Shown: positions 1 to 7,814, counted from the stretch's first letter. The stretch is 18,615 nucleotides of DNA from Candidatus Dadabacteria bacterium (GCA_030632765.1 DAOVUC010000005.1:1-18615); one strand, 5' to 3'. Notes: generated by a model from the sequence alone, not told the origin. Numbers and translations are program-made.

Positions 1-687
1 AGGATCAATCACTTCTTCAAGCGGATAACTCGGAGCCCAGAATATGCCTTCCTTTGAAAACATCAACGCTCCATATTCGCCTCTTTTGACGATGAGTATC
101 TTAGGGCCCATATCCAATACAGCTCTGGCGGCAATAGTGATTCTTGGCTCTCCCGCCAAGGCTCTGGTCTCAGAATCATTAATCAGCAGGATGTCTACAT
201 GTTTTAGGACTTCCTTTAGTTCTTCGGGCTTATTGTCTATCCAGAAATTCATAGTATCGCACGCAACAAGCTTAGGATTCTTAACTTGCTTGAGTACGCT
301 TAGCTGAAGCTCCGGATCTATATTTGCGAGAAACACGTAATCTACATTTCTATAGCTCTCTGGAATTACCGGGTTAAAATTCTCAAAAACATTTAAATAT
401 GTGCCCAGCGTATCGGGGTCTCCGAGATCGTACCCGTATTTCCCTTCCCATTTAAAAGTTTCCCCTTCTTCCCTGGTAACTCCTTCAAGTTCAATGCCCT
501 TAGATCTAAAAAGATCCAAATGATCTTCCGGAAAATCCTTTCCTACCACAGCAACTATTCCTACATCCGTGAACATACTAGCTGCCAGAGAAAAGTATGA
601 AGCAGATCCCCCTAATATATTATCTTCTTTACCAAACGGTGTCTCAATCGAATCAAGTGCCATAGATCCAACAACAAGTAATTTCAT
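1..687 (-). CDS. PfkB-family carbohydrate kinase, C-terminus outside the window
   Basis: The 229 visible codons belong to a ribokinase/PfkB-family kinase, which phosphorylates a sugar or nucleoside hydroxyl with ATP in the cytoplasm. Family marks seen are the N-terminal strand MKLLVVGSMALDSIET, the substrate-site glycines GGSASYF (residues 26-32), the AVVGKDFPE turn (46-54), NDSETRALAGE (170-180) and KRGEYGALMF (201-210). The reading runs off the left edge at EEVIDP, just before the expected catalytic GAGD motif, so catalytic competence cannot be judged. The ATG at 687 overlaps the stop of the upstream MTA phosphorylase gene as TAATG, and an AGAGG ribosome site lies 8 bases before it, so the two are co-transcribed and probably translationally coupled. 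The substrate is unknown. Salvage of a ribose or deoxyribose product, or of adenosine, is inferred only from the neighbour. Confidence 0.88.
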   Translation of the reverse strand, partial: MKLLVVGSMALDSIETPFGKEDNILGGSASYFSLAASMFTDVGIVAVVGKDFPEDHLDLFRSKGIELEGVTREEGETFKWEGKYGYDLGDPDTLGTYLNVFENFNPVIPESYRNVDYVFLANIDPELQLSVLKQVKNPKLVACDTMNFWIDNKPEELKEVLKHVDILLINDSETRALAGEPRITIAARAVLDMGPKILIVKRGEYGALMFSKEGIFWAPSYPLEEVIDP

Positions 688-1541
688 TATACATACCTCT
701 TTATCAGTATTTCGAGACGATCCCTTGTCTCTTTGGTTATAGCTTCTTTGGGTGTAATTATCGCGTTCTGAAGTGCGCTGCCGCATGGACATTCCCTTGA
801 CTCACCAATCGCCGGGACTACCTTCTTTATTATATCTCTTGCAAGTTGAACGTTATTATTTAGTGTCTCTATTAAATCATCCACAGTGACGTCATCATGT
901 TGCTCATGCCAGCAGTCATAATCGGTTGCCATTGAAATGCTGGCGTAGCAAATCTCAGCTTCACGGGCTAACTTGGCTTCAGTAGCATTGGTCATACCGA
1001 TTATATCGACCCCCCACCCTCTATATATATTGCTTTCCGCTCTGGAAGAGAATTGAGGCCCCTCCATACAAAGATAAGTACCGCCTTTATGAACTGTCGC
1101 GCCCGAGCTTATTGAGGCGTTGTAAAGCTCATCCGAAAGGAGAGCACATACGGGATCAGCCATAGAAACATGTGCAACAATCCCACTGCCAAAAAATGTT
1201 GATACCCTTGTTTTAGTATGATCGTAGAACTGTGAAGGAATAACGATTTGTCCCGGGGAAATGTGCTCTTTCATGCTTCCTACGGCGCTTACTGAGATAA
1301 TCCATTCCACACCCATTTTCTTCATTGCAAATATATTTGCTCTGTAGTTGATCTCTGAGGGCATTTGTTTATGATAGCGTCCGTGTCTGGGCAAAAACAC
1401 CATTCTGGTATCATCCAAACTGCCTACTATCAAATTATCCGAAGGGCTACCCCAGGGCGTATCCACACTAACCGACTCCACATCGGTAAGTCCCTCAATA
1501 TCATAAAGCCCGCTTCCCCCTATTACTCCAACTGTTTTCAT
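687..1541 (-). CDS. mtnP: S-methyl-5'-thioadenosine phosphorylase
   Basis: Cytoplasmic phosphorylase that splits methylthioadenosine, the by-product of polyamine synthesis and related reactions, into adenine and methylthioribose-1-phosphate at the start of methionine salvage. The 284 residues show the phosphate-site GGSGLYD (8-14), PRHGR (51-55), the substrate region GGTYLCMEGPQFSSRAES (153-170), and TEAKLAREAEICYA (187-200) with TDYDCW (206-211). The two Asp of TDYD are the base-binding pair of 6-aminopurine-specific enzymes, which favours MTA over inosine or guanosine. Length is normal for the family. A longer reading starts at a GTG at 1547, but that codon lies within the ribosome site AGAGGTG, so I chose the ATG at 1541 with a 5-base spacing. 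It is the first gene of a two-gene operon with the PfkB kinase. Purine nucleoside phosphorylases of the same family are the main alternative. Confidence 0.93.
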   Translation of the reverse strand: MKTVGVIGGSGLYDIEGLTDVESVSVDTPWGSPSDNLIVGSLDDTRMVFLPRHGRYHKQMPSEINYRANIFAMKKMGVEWIISVSAVGSMKEHISPGQIVIPSQFYDHTKTRVSTFFGSGIVAHVSMADPVCALLSDELYNASISSGATVHKGGTYLCMEGPQFSSRAESNIYRGWGVDIIGMTNATEAKLAREAEICYASISMATDYDCWHEQHDDVTVDDLIETLNNNVQLARDIIKKVVPAIGESRECPCGSALQNAIITPKEAITKETRDRLEILIKRYV

Positions 1542-1568
1542 AATCACCTCTATTATTTAAGAGCACTT

Positions 1569-1597
1569 AAACTAACATTCAAATTATTTCAGGTCAA
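1569..1597 (-). promoter_or_regulatory. Predicted sigma-70 promoter of mtnP-pfkB operon
   Basis: On the minus strand TTGACC (1597-1592) is followed after 17 bases by TAGTTT (1574-1569). The TAGTTT is preceded by TG plus one base, as in an extended -10 element. The -10 hexamer itself is weak (3 of 6 to consensus), but the -35 and the spacing are good. The expected start near 1562 gives a leader of about 20 bases, just long enough for the ribosome site of mtnP. It sits in the 150-base gap after rsmG, suggesting mtnP does not depend only on read-through. Confidence 0.55.
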
Positions 1598-1691
1598 GAA
1601 TTATGACTTTGGAAATCATTAGCATGCACTTAATCCTAAAAAACTAATCCGCAATGAAGCTTGAGAGAGTAATCAACAGAAAGCCTCGTCA

Positions 1692-2339
1692 TTAAAGCGG
1701 CCTAAGAACAAGAATAATTCTTTTTAAATCGCTCAGTGGAAGGGTCATATCCTTAAACTCTACAAGCTCTACTTTGTTTCCAATATCTTCAATTGCAGTA
1801 TTCCATTCTTCGCTCCCCCTCTTTCCCCTCATAAGTATAATAACTCCATTCTCTGAAACATATGGGGAACTTAATCTTAGAGTATCCGACATGCTGCCTA
1901 CCGCTCTGGTGAGAACGTAATCAAAGCTTCCTCGCGGCACTTCATTATCAAGATCCTCCGCCCTACCCCAGACTGCGTTAATATCTTGAAGTTCAAGTTT
2001 TCTGATTGTGTCATTCATAAATGACACTTTCTTATTCACCGAATCCAACAATGTCTCCTCAAGACCCCGGCGCACAATCTTTAAGGGAATCCCGGGAAAT
2101 CCGGCGCCTGAGCCTATATCAAGGACCTTTTTCCCATCCTCTATCAAAGAAGCAATTGAGATTGAATCGAGGAAATGGCTTATAATTATTTCTCTATCAT
2201 TTTTAATAGAAGTCAGGTTTATCTTGTCGTTCCAGGTTTTCAGATTTTCTAAATACTTAAAGAAAAGGTCCGAATCCTTCTCTGAAATATCGATCCCAAG
2301 CTCCCTCGCTCCTTCTATTAGATATTCCTTCAGACTCAA
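1692..2339 (-). CDS. rsmG: 16S rRNA (guanine-527-N7)-methyltransferase RsmG
   Basis: Methylates N7 of G527 in 16S rRNA using S-adenosylmethionine. The 215 residues are the usual family length. Visible marks are WNDKINLTSI (36-45), HFLDSI (55-60), the SAM-binding motif LDIGSGAGFPGIPL (73-86), the following acidic turn LLDSVNKK (97-104) and LTRAV (143-147). The start is TTG at 2339, not ATG. It is supported by AAGGAG six bases upstream and by overlap with the TGA stop of the nuclease gene (TTGA), which points to translational coupling. In many bacteria rsmG (gidB) lies beside mnmG and parAB; here it ends a run with trmI and a nuclease, so the group is RNA-modification flavoured. Loss of RsmG gives low-level streptomycin resistance in other bacteria. 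Confidence 0.95.
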   Translation of the reverse strand: MSLKEYLIEGARELGIDISEKDSDLFFKYLENLKTWNDKINLTSIKNDREIIISHFLDSISIASLIEDGKKVLDIGSGAGFPGIPLKIVRRGLEETLLDSVNKKVSFMNDTIRKLELQDINAVWGRAEDLDNEVPRGSFDYVLTRAVGSMSDTLRLSSPYVSENGVIILMRGKRGSEEWNTAIEDIGNKVELVEFKDMTLPLSDLKRIILVLRPL

Positions 2340-3145
2340 CCCGGGCTCCTTAGCAGCATAGGGTGGTCCACAACTATGCTCGGCTTACCTTTGTACATCT
2401 TTACCCTTCCTGTAACTTCCACGGTTTTATCCATGTAGAATTTTTCAGGATCTATATCAAAATGTTGAAAATTATTCCAATCATCAGGAAAAATAACCAC
2501 GTCGAGCTTATCTTCCATATTTAAAACCATCACTTTGTCCGATTTACGAGTATCAAGAACCCGCCCCTTCACGACAATACGCTTTCCTTCATAGCGGTGC
2601 GCTTTACTAAGATCAACCCGGAATTCGCTATTTCCCTGTGGTGGAATCAGGGTTCTTAATTCTCCCCACATACCTTTTTTATTTTTCTTAGCTTGCTGCA
2701 GCGCGTCTAATACAATTTCAGAATGCATACCGTTAGGCTCTATTATAAGCACTGTTGCAAGACCCTCTTTTAGAAGCTCTTCATTCACAAGGAGATCATC
2801 TATATATACGTAGGCAAGTATCCTTCCGTATACGTCATATTTTTCCTTATCGAACTCAAGTTTCACTCTCTTATCTTGGACAAGTTTTATATTATAATCC
2901 CGTGCCTCTTGAGACATTGGGTCTCCCGGAGAGCCCTGGTATGCAATCTCCGGCGTATCAATTCCTAAATATCTGACACGGGATCCTCTAGTGTCATCTA
3001 TTATGACAGTATCTCCATCTATCACATTAAGAACTCTGTATTCCGCCGTATCCGGAGTATTTTCTCTTTTCTCAGAAAGATAGTAAAACCCAACGACCAA
3101 AAGAAAAAGGAGCAGAAATAAAAGCTTTCTTCTTTTACTATTCAT
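2336..3145 (-). CDS. Membrane-anchored SNase-like nuclease with C-terminal OB-like domain
   Basis: The 269 residues begin with a basic tip and a hydrophobic stretch (residues 7-23), a signal anchor or uncleaved signal that would place the rest outside the inner membrane. Residues about 35-165 are a staphylococcal nuclease (thermonuclease) domain with its active-site set intact: Asp45 in DGDTV, Arg58, Asp63 and Glu66 in VRYLGIDTPE, and Arg108 in YGRILAY. These match Asp21, Arg35, Asp40, Glu43 and Arg87 of the S. aureus enzyme. Residues about 180-265 form a second beta-rich unit (RIVVKGRVLDTRKSDKVMVL, then VEVTGRVKMYKGKPSIVV) that reads like an OB-fold nucleic-acid-binding domain. Calcium-dependent cleavage of DNA or RNA is expected from the family; the natural substrate is unknown. 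An AGAGG site precedes the ATG by about 9 bases. It overlaps rsmG and follows trmI by 29 bases. Confidence 0.87.
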   Translation of the reverse strand: MNSKRRKLLFLLLFLLVVGFYYLSEKRENTPDTAEYRVLNVIDGDTVIIDDTRGSRVRYLGIDTPEIAYQGSPGDPMSQEARDYNIKLVQDKRVKLEFDKEKYDVYGRILAYVYIDDLLVNEELLKEGLATVLIIEPNGMHSEIVLDALQQAKKNKKGMWGELRTLIPPQGNSEFRVDLSKAHRYEGKRIVVKGRVLDTRKSDKVMVLNMEDKLDVVIFPDDWNNFQHFDIDPEKFYMDKTVEVTGRVKMYKGKPSIVVDHPMLLRSPG

Positions 3146-3174
3146 ATCTTATTGCCTCTATTAAAGTAAGTATG

Positions 3175-3996
3175 TTAAGAGTTTGGAGGTGCTCTAAAGG
3201 GGTCAGTTGATTCATCAATGGTTTCTTTTTTAATTATGGTCTTTCTGCCGAATGTAAGAAATCCAGTGTGGCTCACCATTCGGTCTACAGGTCTCGTCTT
3301 TCCGGTACTTACCCTTATGTGCCTAAGCAAAAGCTCAGATGTTTCAATATATACAAAACCGTGCTTTTCTAAATTCTCAACACATTTTTCGACCTGGTTA
3401 TATGTTGGGGACAAGCTTGCAATTCTACCACCGCCTCTTAGTGCTTTTGCCGCTGAAGCAATACCGTCCCAAGGGGATGGAAGGTCTAAGATCACAACAT
3501 CAACCCCCTCTTCGTCAAAACCCTCTTGTGCCTGTTTTAATTTAAACTCTACATAATCCGAGTATCCTGCGTTTTCTACATTCATCCTTGCATTCTCAAG
3601 ATGCTTTTCTCTAACATCGTATGTATAAACCATGCCGTCTGGAGCTACCGCATTTGCAAGGGCCATGGTAAGTGAACCTGACCCGGCGCCACATTCAACA
3701 ACTCTCATTCCGGATTGAATCCCGGTCTTTAGAATCATAAAAGCGGCATCTTTAGGATAGATAATTTGGGTATGGCGTTTAACCTTCATCATCTTATCTT
3801 CAAGTGTGGGTTCAAGTAATAAGAAGGGGTGTTCCAAATTTGAATATATTTTTTCGCCGAAAGATTTCCCGATAGCGTCACCAAGGGTGAGCTCCCCCTT
3901 ATGAGTTCCCATTTTCTTATCCTCAGTGACTGTTACGAGAAAGGTTTTTTCATCGGGAGACATAATAAGTACTTGATCGCCTGAATTAATGTTCAT
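3175..3996 (-). CDS. trmI: tRNA (adenine-58-N1)-methyltransferase TrmI
   Basis: SAM-dependent enzyme that makes 1-methyladenosine at position 58 in the tRNA T-loop; bacterial TrmI works as a homotetramer. In the 273-residue form, a small N-terminal beta domain precedes QIIYPKDAAFMI (77-88), the SAM motif VVECGAGSGSLT (99-110), the acidic VYTYDVREKHLENA (123-136), the catalytic-type LDLPSPWD (170-177) with Asp171, and the family C-terminal mark TRPVDRMVSHTGFL (234-247). Length is normal. An upstream in-frame TTG at 4005 gives three more residues, but neither start has a clear ribosome site, so I preferred the ATG at 3996. It lies 32 bases after the MFS gene and 29 before the nuclease gene, so co-transcription is likely. 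The enzyme occurs in thermophiles, actinobacteria and several deltaproteobacterial lineages. Confidence 0.92.
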   Translation of the reverse strand: MNINSGDQVLIMSPDEKTFLVTVTEDKKMGTHKGELTLGDAIGKSFGEKIYSNLEHPFLLLEPTLEDKMMKVKRHTQIIYPKDAAFMILKTGIQSGMRVVECGAGSGSLTMALANAVAPDGMVYTYDVREKHLENARMNVENAGYSDYVEFKLKQAQEGFDEEGVDVVILDLPSPWDGIASAAKALRGGGRIASLSPTYNQVEKCVENLEKHGFVYIETSELLLRHIRVSTGKTRPVDRMVSHTGFLTFGRKTIIKKETIDESTDPFRAPPNS

Positions 3997-4028
3997 TGTT
4001 CGCAAGAGTAATTAATATAAATTGTTTT

Positions 4029-5186
4029 TCAAGATTCACTACTTCGCTCAAAGAAAGTAAAGAGCAGAAAACCCAGAAAGACCATGCACCCTGTCACGAA
4101 ATACATAACCTCATACCCAAAATCCCTTGCAATCAGACCAAGGGGAAATGCCAGAAAATTAATCCCCAAACTGTAAGTGGCGTTAAATGCCCCCATGGCT
4201 TTTCCTCTTTCATCAGATTTTGCATTGTCAATTACCAGGGCACTAAGTGTAGGGTATAAAAACCCGTATCCTACGCTAAATAAAAGTGAAATCAAGATAG
4301 CGCTTAAAGCATTATCAACAAAATACATAGCGGCAAGTGAGACAGAGACGATAAAAAGACACGGTGAGGCTATAACCTTTCTTCCAAGGCTATCCGAAAT
4401 ACGTCCTCCGAATATTCTCACAGCGGTAACAGCAATCGTATAGGTCAGGAAAAAATAAAATGCTGCAAGCCCCTTTGATCTTAGGAATGTGGCAACAAAG
4501 TTTAATATTGCCCCCAGGCCTCCCGCGAGTATTAAATTCGAAACTAATATGATCGCATATCTCTTAGAGGCAATTAGACGGAAGAAACCCAGTCCATAGG
4601 GGTCAGAGGAAGGTTCAAAGTTGCCGTCTCTTGTAAAAATAGTAAGAACAAATGCTATCAAACTAAATAATGAGGCATATATAAAAAACGAATTAAAACC
4701 AAAAAGCTCAATTACGAGTTCTCCCGATGAGGGACCTATTGCATAAGATGCTATTGTAAACGCGCTGAAAATACCAAGTCCCTCTGCCCTTCTCTCGGGA
4801 GGAATATAGTCTGTTACAAATGTACCGGCCGATGTGAAAGCAAATGCAAATGAGACTCCTTGAACAAAACGCAACAGATAGAAAACAGGGGACAGGTGAG
4901 ATATGAAGAGGTAGCCGAGCGTGGCCGCTACCATAATCCCATATCCTAAGAGCATAAACCTCCTTCTACCATATTTATCAACCAGATACGCGACAAAAGG
5001 GAGTGCTACCAGGGAAGTAATACCGAACGAGCCCATTATAAAACCAATATTCGCTTCATCCCCTCCTAAATCTTTTATATATAGAGGCAGAAGGAAAAAT
5101 GAAGAAAAGTTGCAGAAAAAAAAGAAGTTAGCAGCTGTAGCTAGAGTAAAATTCCTAAATTGTGGGGAAGAGAAACGAGATGCCAT
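4029..5186 (-). CDS. Major facilitator superfamily transporter
   Basis: A 385-residue integral membrane protein with about twelve hydrophobic segments in two halves of six, the normal size for an MFS carrier. The loop between segments 2 and 3 carries the MFS motif A as VDKYGRRRF (residues 69-77), and the second half has its echo GGRISDSLGRKV. TDYIPPERRAEGLGIF and NAKSDERGKAMGAF are the repeat loops often found in drug or metabolite exporters of this class. Substrate cannot be told from sequence; export of a small molecule by proton antiport is the family default. It is the first gene of the minus-strand run leading into trmI. The ATG at 5186 has only a weak ribosome site, and I found no convincing promoter in the 119 bases between it and the tRNA-Lys gene. 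Confidence 0.88.
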   Translation of the reverse strand: MASRFSSPQFRNFTLATAANFFFFCNFSSFFLLPLYIKDLGGDEANIGFIMGSFGITSLVALPFVAYLVDKYGRRRFMLLGYGIMVAATLGYLFISHLSPVFYLLRFVQGVSFAFAFTSAGTFVTDYIPPERRAEGLGIFSAFTIASYAIGPSSGELVIELFGFNSFFIYASLFSLIAFVLTIFTRDGNFEPSSDPYGLGFFRLIASKRYAIILVSNLILAGGLGAILNFVATFLRSKGLAAFYFFLTYTIAVTAVRIFGGRISDSLGRKVIASPCLFIVSVSLAAMYFVDNALSAILISLLFSVGYGFLYPTLSALVIDNAKSDERGKAMGAFNATYSLGINFLAFPLGLIARDFGYEVMYFVTGCMVFLGFLLFTFFERSSES

Positions 5187-5262
5187 ATTTTTTAGTAGAA
5201 ATCCGCTAAATAGTACCTAGATTTAAAGACAAATAAGAGATTAGAAATAATAACCATATTCT

Positions 5263-5290
5263 TTGACAATGCATAATCACATGATATATT
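5263..5290 (+). promoter_or_regulatory. Sigma-70 promoter for the tRNA pair
   Basis: A perfect -35 TTGACA (5263-5268) is followed after 16 bases by TATATT (5285-5290), five of six to the -10 consensus. The predicted start near 5297 lies about 9 bases before the mature end of tRNA-Lys, a short leader typical of tRNA units. It is the best match to a housekeeping promoter in the window. Confidence 0.8.
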
Positions 5291-5305
5291 TTTGGCCTTA
5301 TTAAT

Positions 5306-5378
5306 GAGCCGTTAGCTCAGTAGGTAGAGCAACTGCCTTTTAAGCAGTGGGCCGCAGGTTCGAATCCTGCACGGCTCA
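5306..5378 (+). tRNA. tRNA-Lys (anticodon TTT)
   Basis: 73 bases fold into a full cloverleaf. The acceptor stem GAGCCGT pairs with ACGGCTC (5371-5377) and the discriminator is A5378. The D arm is AGCTCAGTAGGTAGAGC. The anticodon stem ACTGC/GCAGT encloses loop CTTTTAA with anticodon TTT at 5339-5341. The T arm carries GGTTCGAATCC. The 3' CCA is not encoded (TTC follows), so it must be added by nucleotidyltransferase. It is the first gene of a two-tRNA unit behind a strong promoter. Confidence 0.97.
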
Positions 5379-5388
5379 TTCTAAGTTA

Positions 5389-5463
5389 GTCCCCATCGTC
5401 TAGCCTGGCCCAGGACATCGGCCTTTCACGCCGAAAACAGGGGTTCAAATCCCCTTGGGGACG
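5389..5463 (+). tRNA. tRNA-Glu (anticodon TTC)
   Basis: 75 bases fold into a cloverleaf. The acceptor stem GTCCCCA pairs with TGGGGAC (5456-5462), with discriminator G5463. The anticodon stem TCGGC/GCCGA encloses loop CTTTCAC with anticodon TTC at 5425-5427. The T arm is AGGGG/CCCCT around TTCAAAT. The D arm GTCTAGCCTGGCCCAGGAC has the enlarged loop common in bacterial tRNA-Glu. No CCA is encoded. It lies 10 bases after tRNA-Lys and is surely processed from the same transcript. No clear terminator with a T-run follows in the 113 bases before the convergent hydrolase gene. Confidence 0.97.
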
Positions 5464-5576
5464 CATCTATAAATTTCTGAGACAAAACAGCGATTTAGAA
5501 GAGATCCCACTTCCCTATCCCGCAACAATAAACCAATCGCTAATTATCCGCTCCGTATTCAATAAACAGAGCTTTG

Positions 5577-6131
5577 TTATCTTACAAGCCTCGATATCTG
5601 TTTGAACTCATCAGTCCCCGCTGTTTCAAGTAACTGGAACAAAAACGTCTCTGTTGTACCTACAACTGCGCCTGCCTTTTCTATCAGATTGATCCCCTTT
5701 TCCCAGTCAAGCTCTCTTCTTGAAATTACCGCATCCGCAGGCACATACACAGTGTAGCCTTTATTCACCATATCTATAGCAGTCTGAAGCACACATACGT
5801 GTGTTTCTACTCCGCACAACAGAACAGAGCTTCTGTCTATATCCTTTATAACGGATTCAAACTCCGGAGACCTGGCACAGCTGAACACCACTTTTTCTAC
5901 CGGAGAGAACCCCTCACCTACTGACTCTTTAATTTCCTCTATTGTTGGTCCGAGACCTTTAGGATACTGTTCGGTGACGGTTACCGGGATTCCCAATACT
6001 TTTGCCGCCTCAAGTAATATTTTCATGTTTTTTAGATTTGTTTCAGTAATGTCTTCAGGCATAGCGCCCATAAGCCTTTCCTGAACATCAACAACAACAA
6101 ATGACGTGTTATCTCTTTTGATAAAATCCAT
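5577..6131 (-). CDS. Isochorismatase-fold cysteine hydrolase
   Basis: A 184-residue cytoplasmic hydrolase of the isochorismatase/nicotinamidase superfamily. The catalytic triad is visible: Asp15 in VVVDVQERL, Lys80 in PVEKVVFSC, and the nucleophile Cys113 in CGVETHVCVLQTA, preceded by the family's cis-peptide GVE. The segment VTEQYPKGLGPT (52-63) resembles the ISOC1/ISOC2 group of this family, whose substrates are poorly known, rather than entB isochorismatase or PncA. It has a strong ribosome site (AAAGGAG, seven bases from ATG) and follows the AGPS-like gene by 69 bases on the same strand, so they likely share a transcript. Hydrolysis of an amide or enol-ether bond is the family reaction; the substrate here is unknown. 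Confidence 0.87.
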   Translation of the reverse strand: MDFIKRDNTSFVVVDVQERLMGAMPEDITETNLKNMKILLEAAKVLGIPVTVTEQYPKGLGPTIEEIKESVGEGFSPVEKVVFSCARSPEFESVIKDIDRSSVLLCGVETHVCVLQTAIDMVNKGYTVYVPADAVISRRELDWEKGINLIEKAGAVVGTTETFLFQLLETAGTDEFKQISRLVR

Positions 6132-6200
6132 GACTTATCTCCTTTGCTTAATTGTTTTCCATTTTTTGGCACATACGGATATAAAATTCCAGCTACAAAA

Positions 6201-7814
6201 TCACCTTACAAGGTCAACAAGCACTCCAGGGTTCATTATGCCCCCCGGGTCAAGCTTGTGCTTTGCGGCTTTAAGAACTTCTCCAAATAATTCGGGCCTC
6301 TGTTTCTTATACCACTTGTGATGATATCTGCCTACCGCATGATGATGTGTAATGGTTCCGCCAAGCTTAATAAAAAGCTCAGAAATAACGTTCTTGAGTT
6401 CAGCGCCCATCTCTAGCTGACTGCCCTTTTTGCCTGGCGCGGTAATTGAATAATAAGGCGCCGGGCCATCAGGATATGCGTAGGTAAATCTGCAAGAAAT
6501 AAATCCGCCGCCGCACACCTCATTCATTACTTTATTCATTTCCGTAATCACTGTCTCATGAAATTCAGGGAACCTTTCCCATGTAATAGCACTTTCATAA
6601 GTCTCTGAAATCATTCCCATTGCAACAAGCGCTTCCCATACGTACGGCATACCTATAAAAGCATCTCTCCATGCTCCGGCAATTCCTTGTTTATTTCTAT
6701 CTTGTGCTCCGGTATCGTCCCCCTCCTCATCCGGAACAACTCCTCCGTGATCCATACAGCACTCTAATGCTCTATTCATCCAGGCTTCAAGCGAGTGATC
6801 AGCAGATTCAAACCCGAGCACCATTACAGCTTCGGTCCCTTCATGAACCTTGTTAAACCAGGCTTCGTTAGAATCAAGGATTCGAATATTTGATGGATAT
6901 AACCCGGCTTGAAGAACAGCCCTTACAGCCTCAGAAGCCGAGTGAAAATCAGGGAACACAAGAGCCGCGTTCTCGCGGAACGTGGGACGGTCCTGAAGCC
7001 TCATCCAAGCAGATGTGATAATACCCATAGCACCCTCTGAGCCGATTAAAAACCTGTCCGGACTTGGCCCTGCTCCGGAGCCGGGAAGACGAAACGATTC
7101 TATCTCTCCCGTAGGCGTGATCATTCTCACACTTTCAACGAACTCGTCTATATGTGTGCCCAAGGTTGCATAATGCCCGCCAGAGCGCGTGGCAATCCAT
7201 CCTCCAAGAGTTGAGAATTGAAAGGACTGTGGGAAGTGACGAAGGGTTAATTTATAGGGTTTAAGTGATGCTTCTAGCGCAGGTCCGTATATACCGGCTT
7301 GTATATTTGCTGCTCGTGAGATTTGATCTATTTCAAGAACCTTGTCCAAATTTTTCATATCAATCGTAACTGTACCCTTGTACCCTTCTCCAACTTGAGG
7401 TTCTGTACCCGCTACTACACTCGATCCCCCACCGTAGGGTATGGCGGCGACGCCTTCACGTGAGCACCAATCCAGAATATCGACAATATCCTGCTCCGTA
7501 CACGGGAAAGCCACTATGTCGGGAGCGATTTTAAAATCCCTTTCATACGCCCTTACTATGTCAGGAAATCCTTTTCCGTATGTGTGCGAAGCTCTCTCGA
7601 GTTTATTAGTCGTACAAATTTCGCTAAGGCTATCAGGTGGCTTAATCTTAGGCTCAGGAATCTCTATTTCTTTAAGTGTGGGTGGCGGGTCTACTGTAAG
7701 TCCGCTCAAATCAAAAAGACCTTCCATACGTTGAGCTTCTTCTTTTTTTTGCTCCTGACTGAGATCAGCTTCTTTTACTCCCCAGCCCCAGAATTTACGT
7801 CCGGATTCGCTCAT
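6201..7814 (-). CDS. FAD-binding oxidase, alkyldihydroxyacetonephosphate synthase-like
   Basis: A 537-residue flavoprotein of the vanillyl-alcohol oxidase fold. The FAD-binding half (about 95-275) shows PYGGGSSVVAG (127-137), FSTLGGWIATRSGGH (200-214) and IGSEGAMGIIT (257-267). The C-terminal half has IRILDSNEA (310-318) with Arg311, TYAYPDGPAPYY (444-455), and ITHHHAVGRYHHKWY (488-502) with a His triplet at 490-492. It ends with the usual DPGGIMNPG. In the ether-lipid enzyme AGPS the equivalent HHH, Arg and Tyr shape the active site, which swaps the acyl group of acyl-DHAP for a fatty alcohol. Ether-lipid synthesis is therefore plausible, but many bacterial homologues are annotated only as FAD-linked oxidases and no acyl-DHAP partner gene is present. 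A strong AAAGGAG site precedes the ATG by about 10 bases. The N-terminal 95 residues form a linker-like extension. Confidence 0.85.
   Translation of the reverse strand: MSESGRKFWGWGVKEADLSQEQKKEEAQRMEGLFDLSGLTVDPPPTLKEIEIPEPKIKPPDSLSEICTTNKLERASHTYGKGFPDIVRAYERDFKIAPDIVAFPCTEQDIVDILDWCSREGVAAIPYGGGSSVVAGTEPQVGEGYKGTVTIDMKNLDKVLEIDQISRAANIQAGIYGPALEASLKPYKLTLRHFPQSFQFSTLGGWIATRSGGHYATLGTHIDEFVESVRMITPTGEIESFRLPGSGAGPSPDRFLIGSEGAMGIITSAWMRLQDRPTFRENAALVFPDFHSASEAVRAVLQAGLYPSNIRILDSNEAWFNKVHEGTEAVMVLGFESADHSLEAWMNRALECCMDHGGVVPDEEGDDTGAQDRNKQGIAGAWRDAFIGMPYVWEALVAMGMISETYESAITWERFPEFHETVITEMNKVMNEVCGGGFISCRFTYAYPDGPAPYYSITAPGKKGSQLEMGAELKNVISELFIKLGGTITHHHAVGRYHHKWYKKQRPELFGEVLKAAKHKLDPGGIMNPGVLVDLVR

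Noticed and set aside
1541..1547. GTG start for mtnP two codons upstream of ATG 1541
   Set aside because: The GTG overlaps the Shine-Dalgarno sequence that properly serves the ATG.
2008..2361. Plus-strand open frame of 117 codons opposite rsmG
   Set aside because: It is antisense to the SAM-binding core of rsmG, with no ribosome site or recognisable domain.
5187..5262. Promoter for the MFS-trmI-nuclease-rsmG run
   Set aside because: Only poor matches were found, such as TTGTCA overlapping the tRNA -35 with no fitting -10, so I list none.
5488..5545. Inverted repeat AGCGATT / AATCGCT after tRNA-Glu
   Set aside because: Seven-base arms separated by about 40 bases in AT-rich DNA are expected by chance; there was no integrase gene or tRNA 3'-end copy to suggest an attachment site.
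5566..5582. Possible terminator AACA-GAGCTT-TGTT after the tRNA pair
   Set aside because: The stem is only four pairs, AT-rich, and runs into the hydrolase stop codon; it is not convincing.
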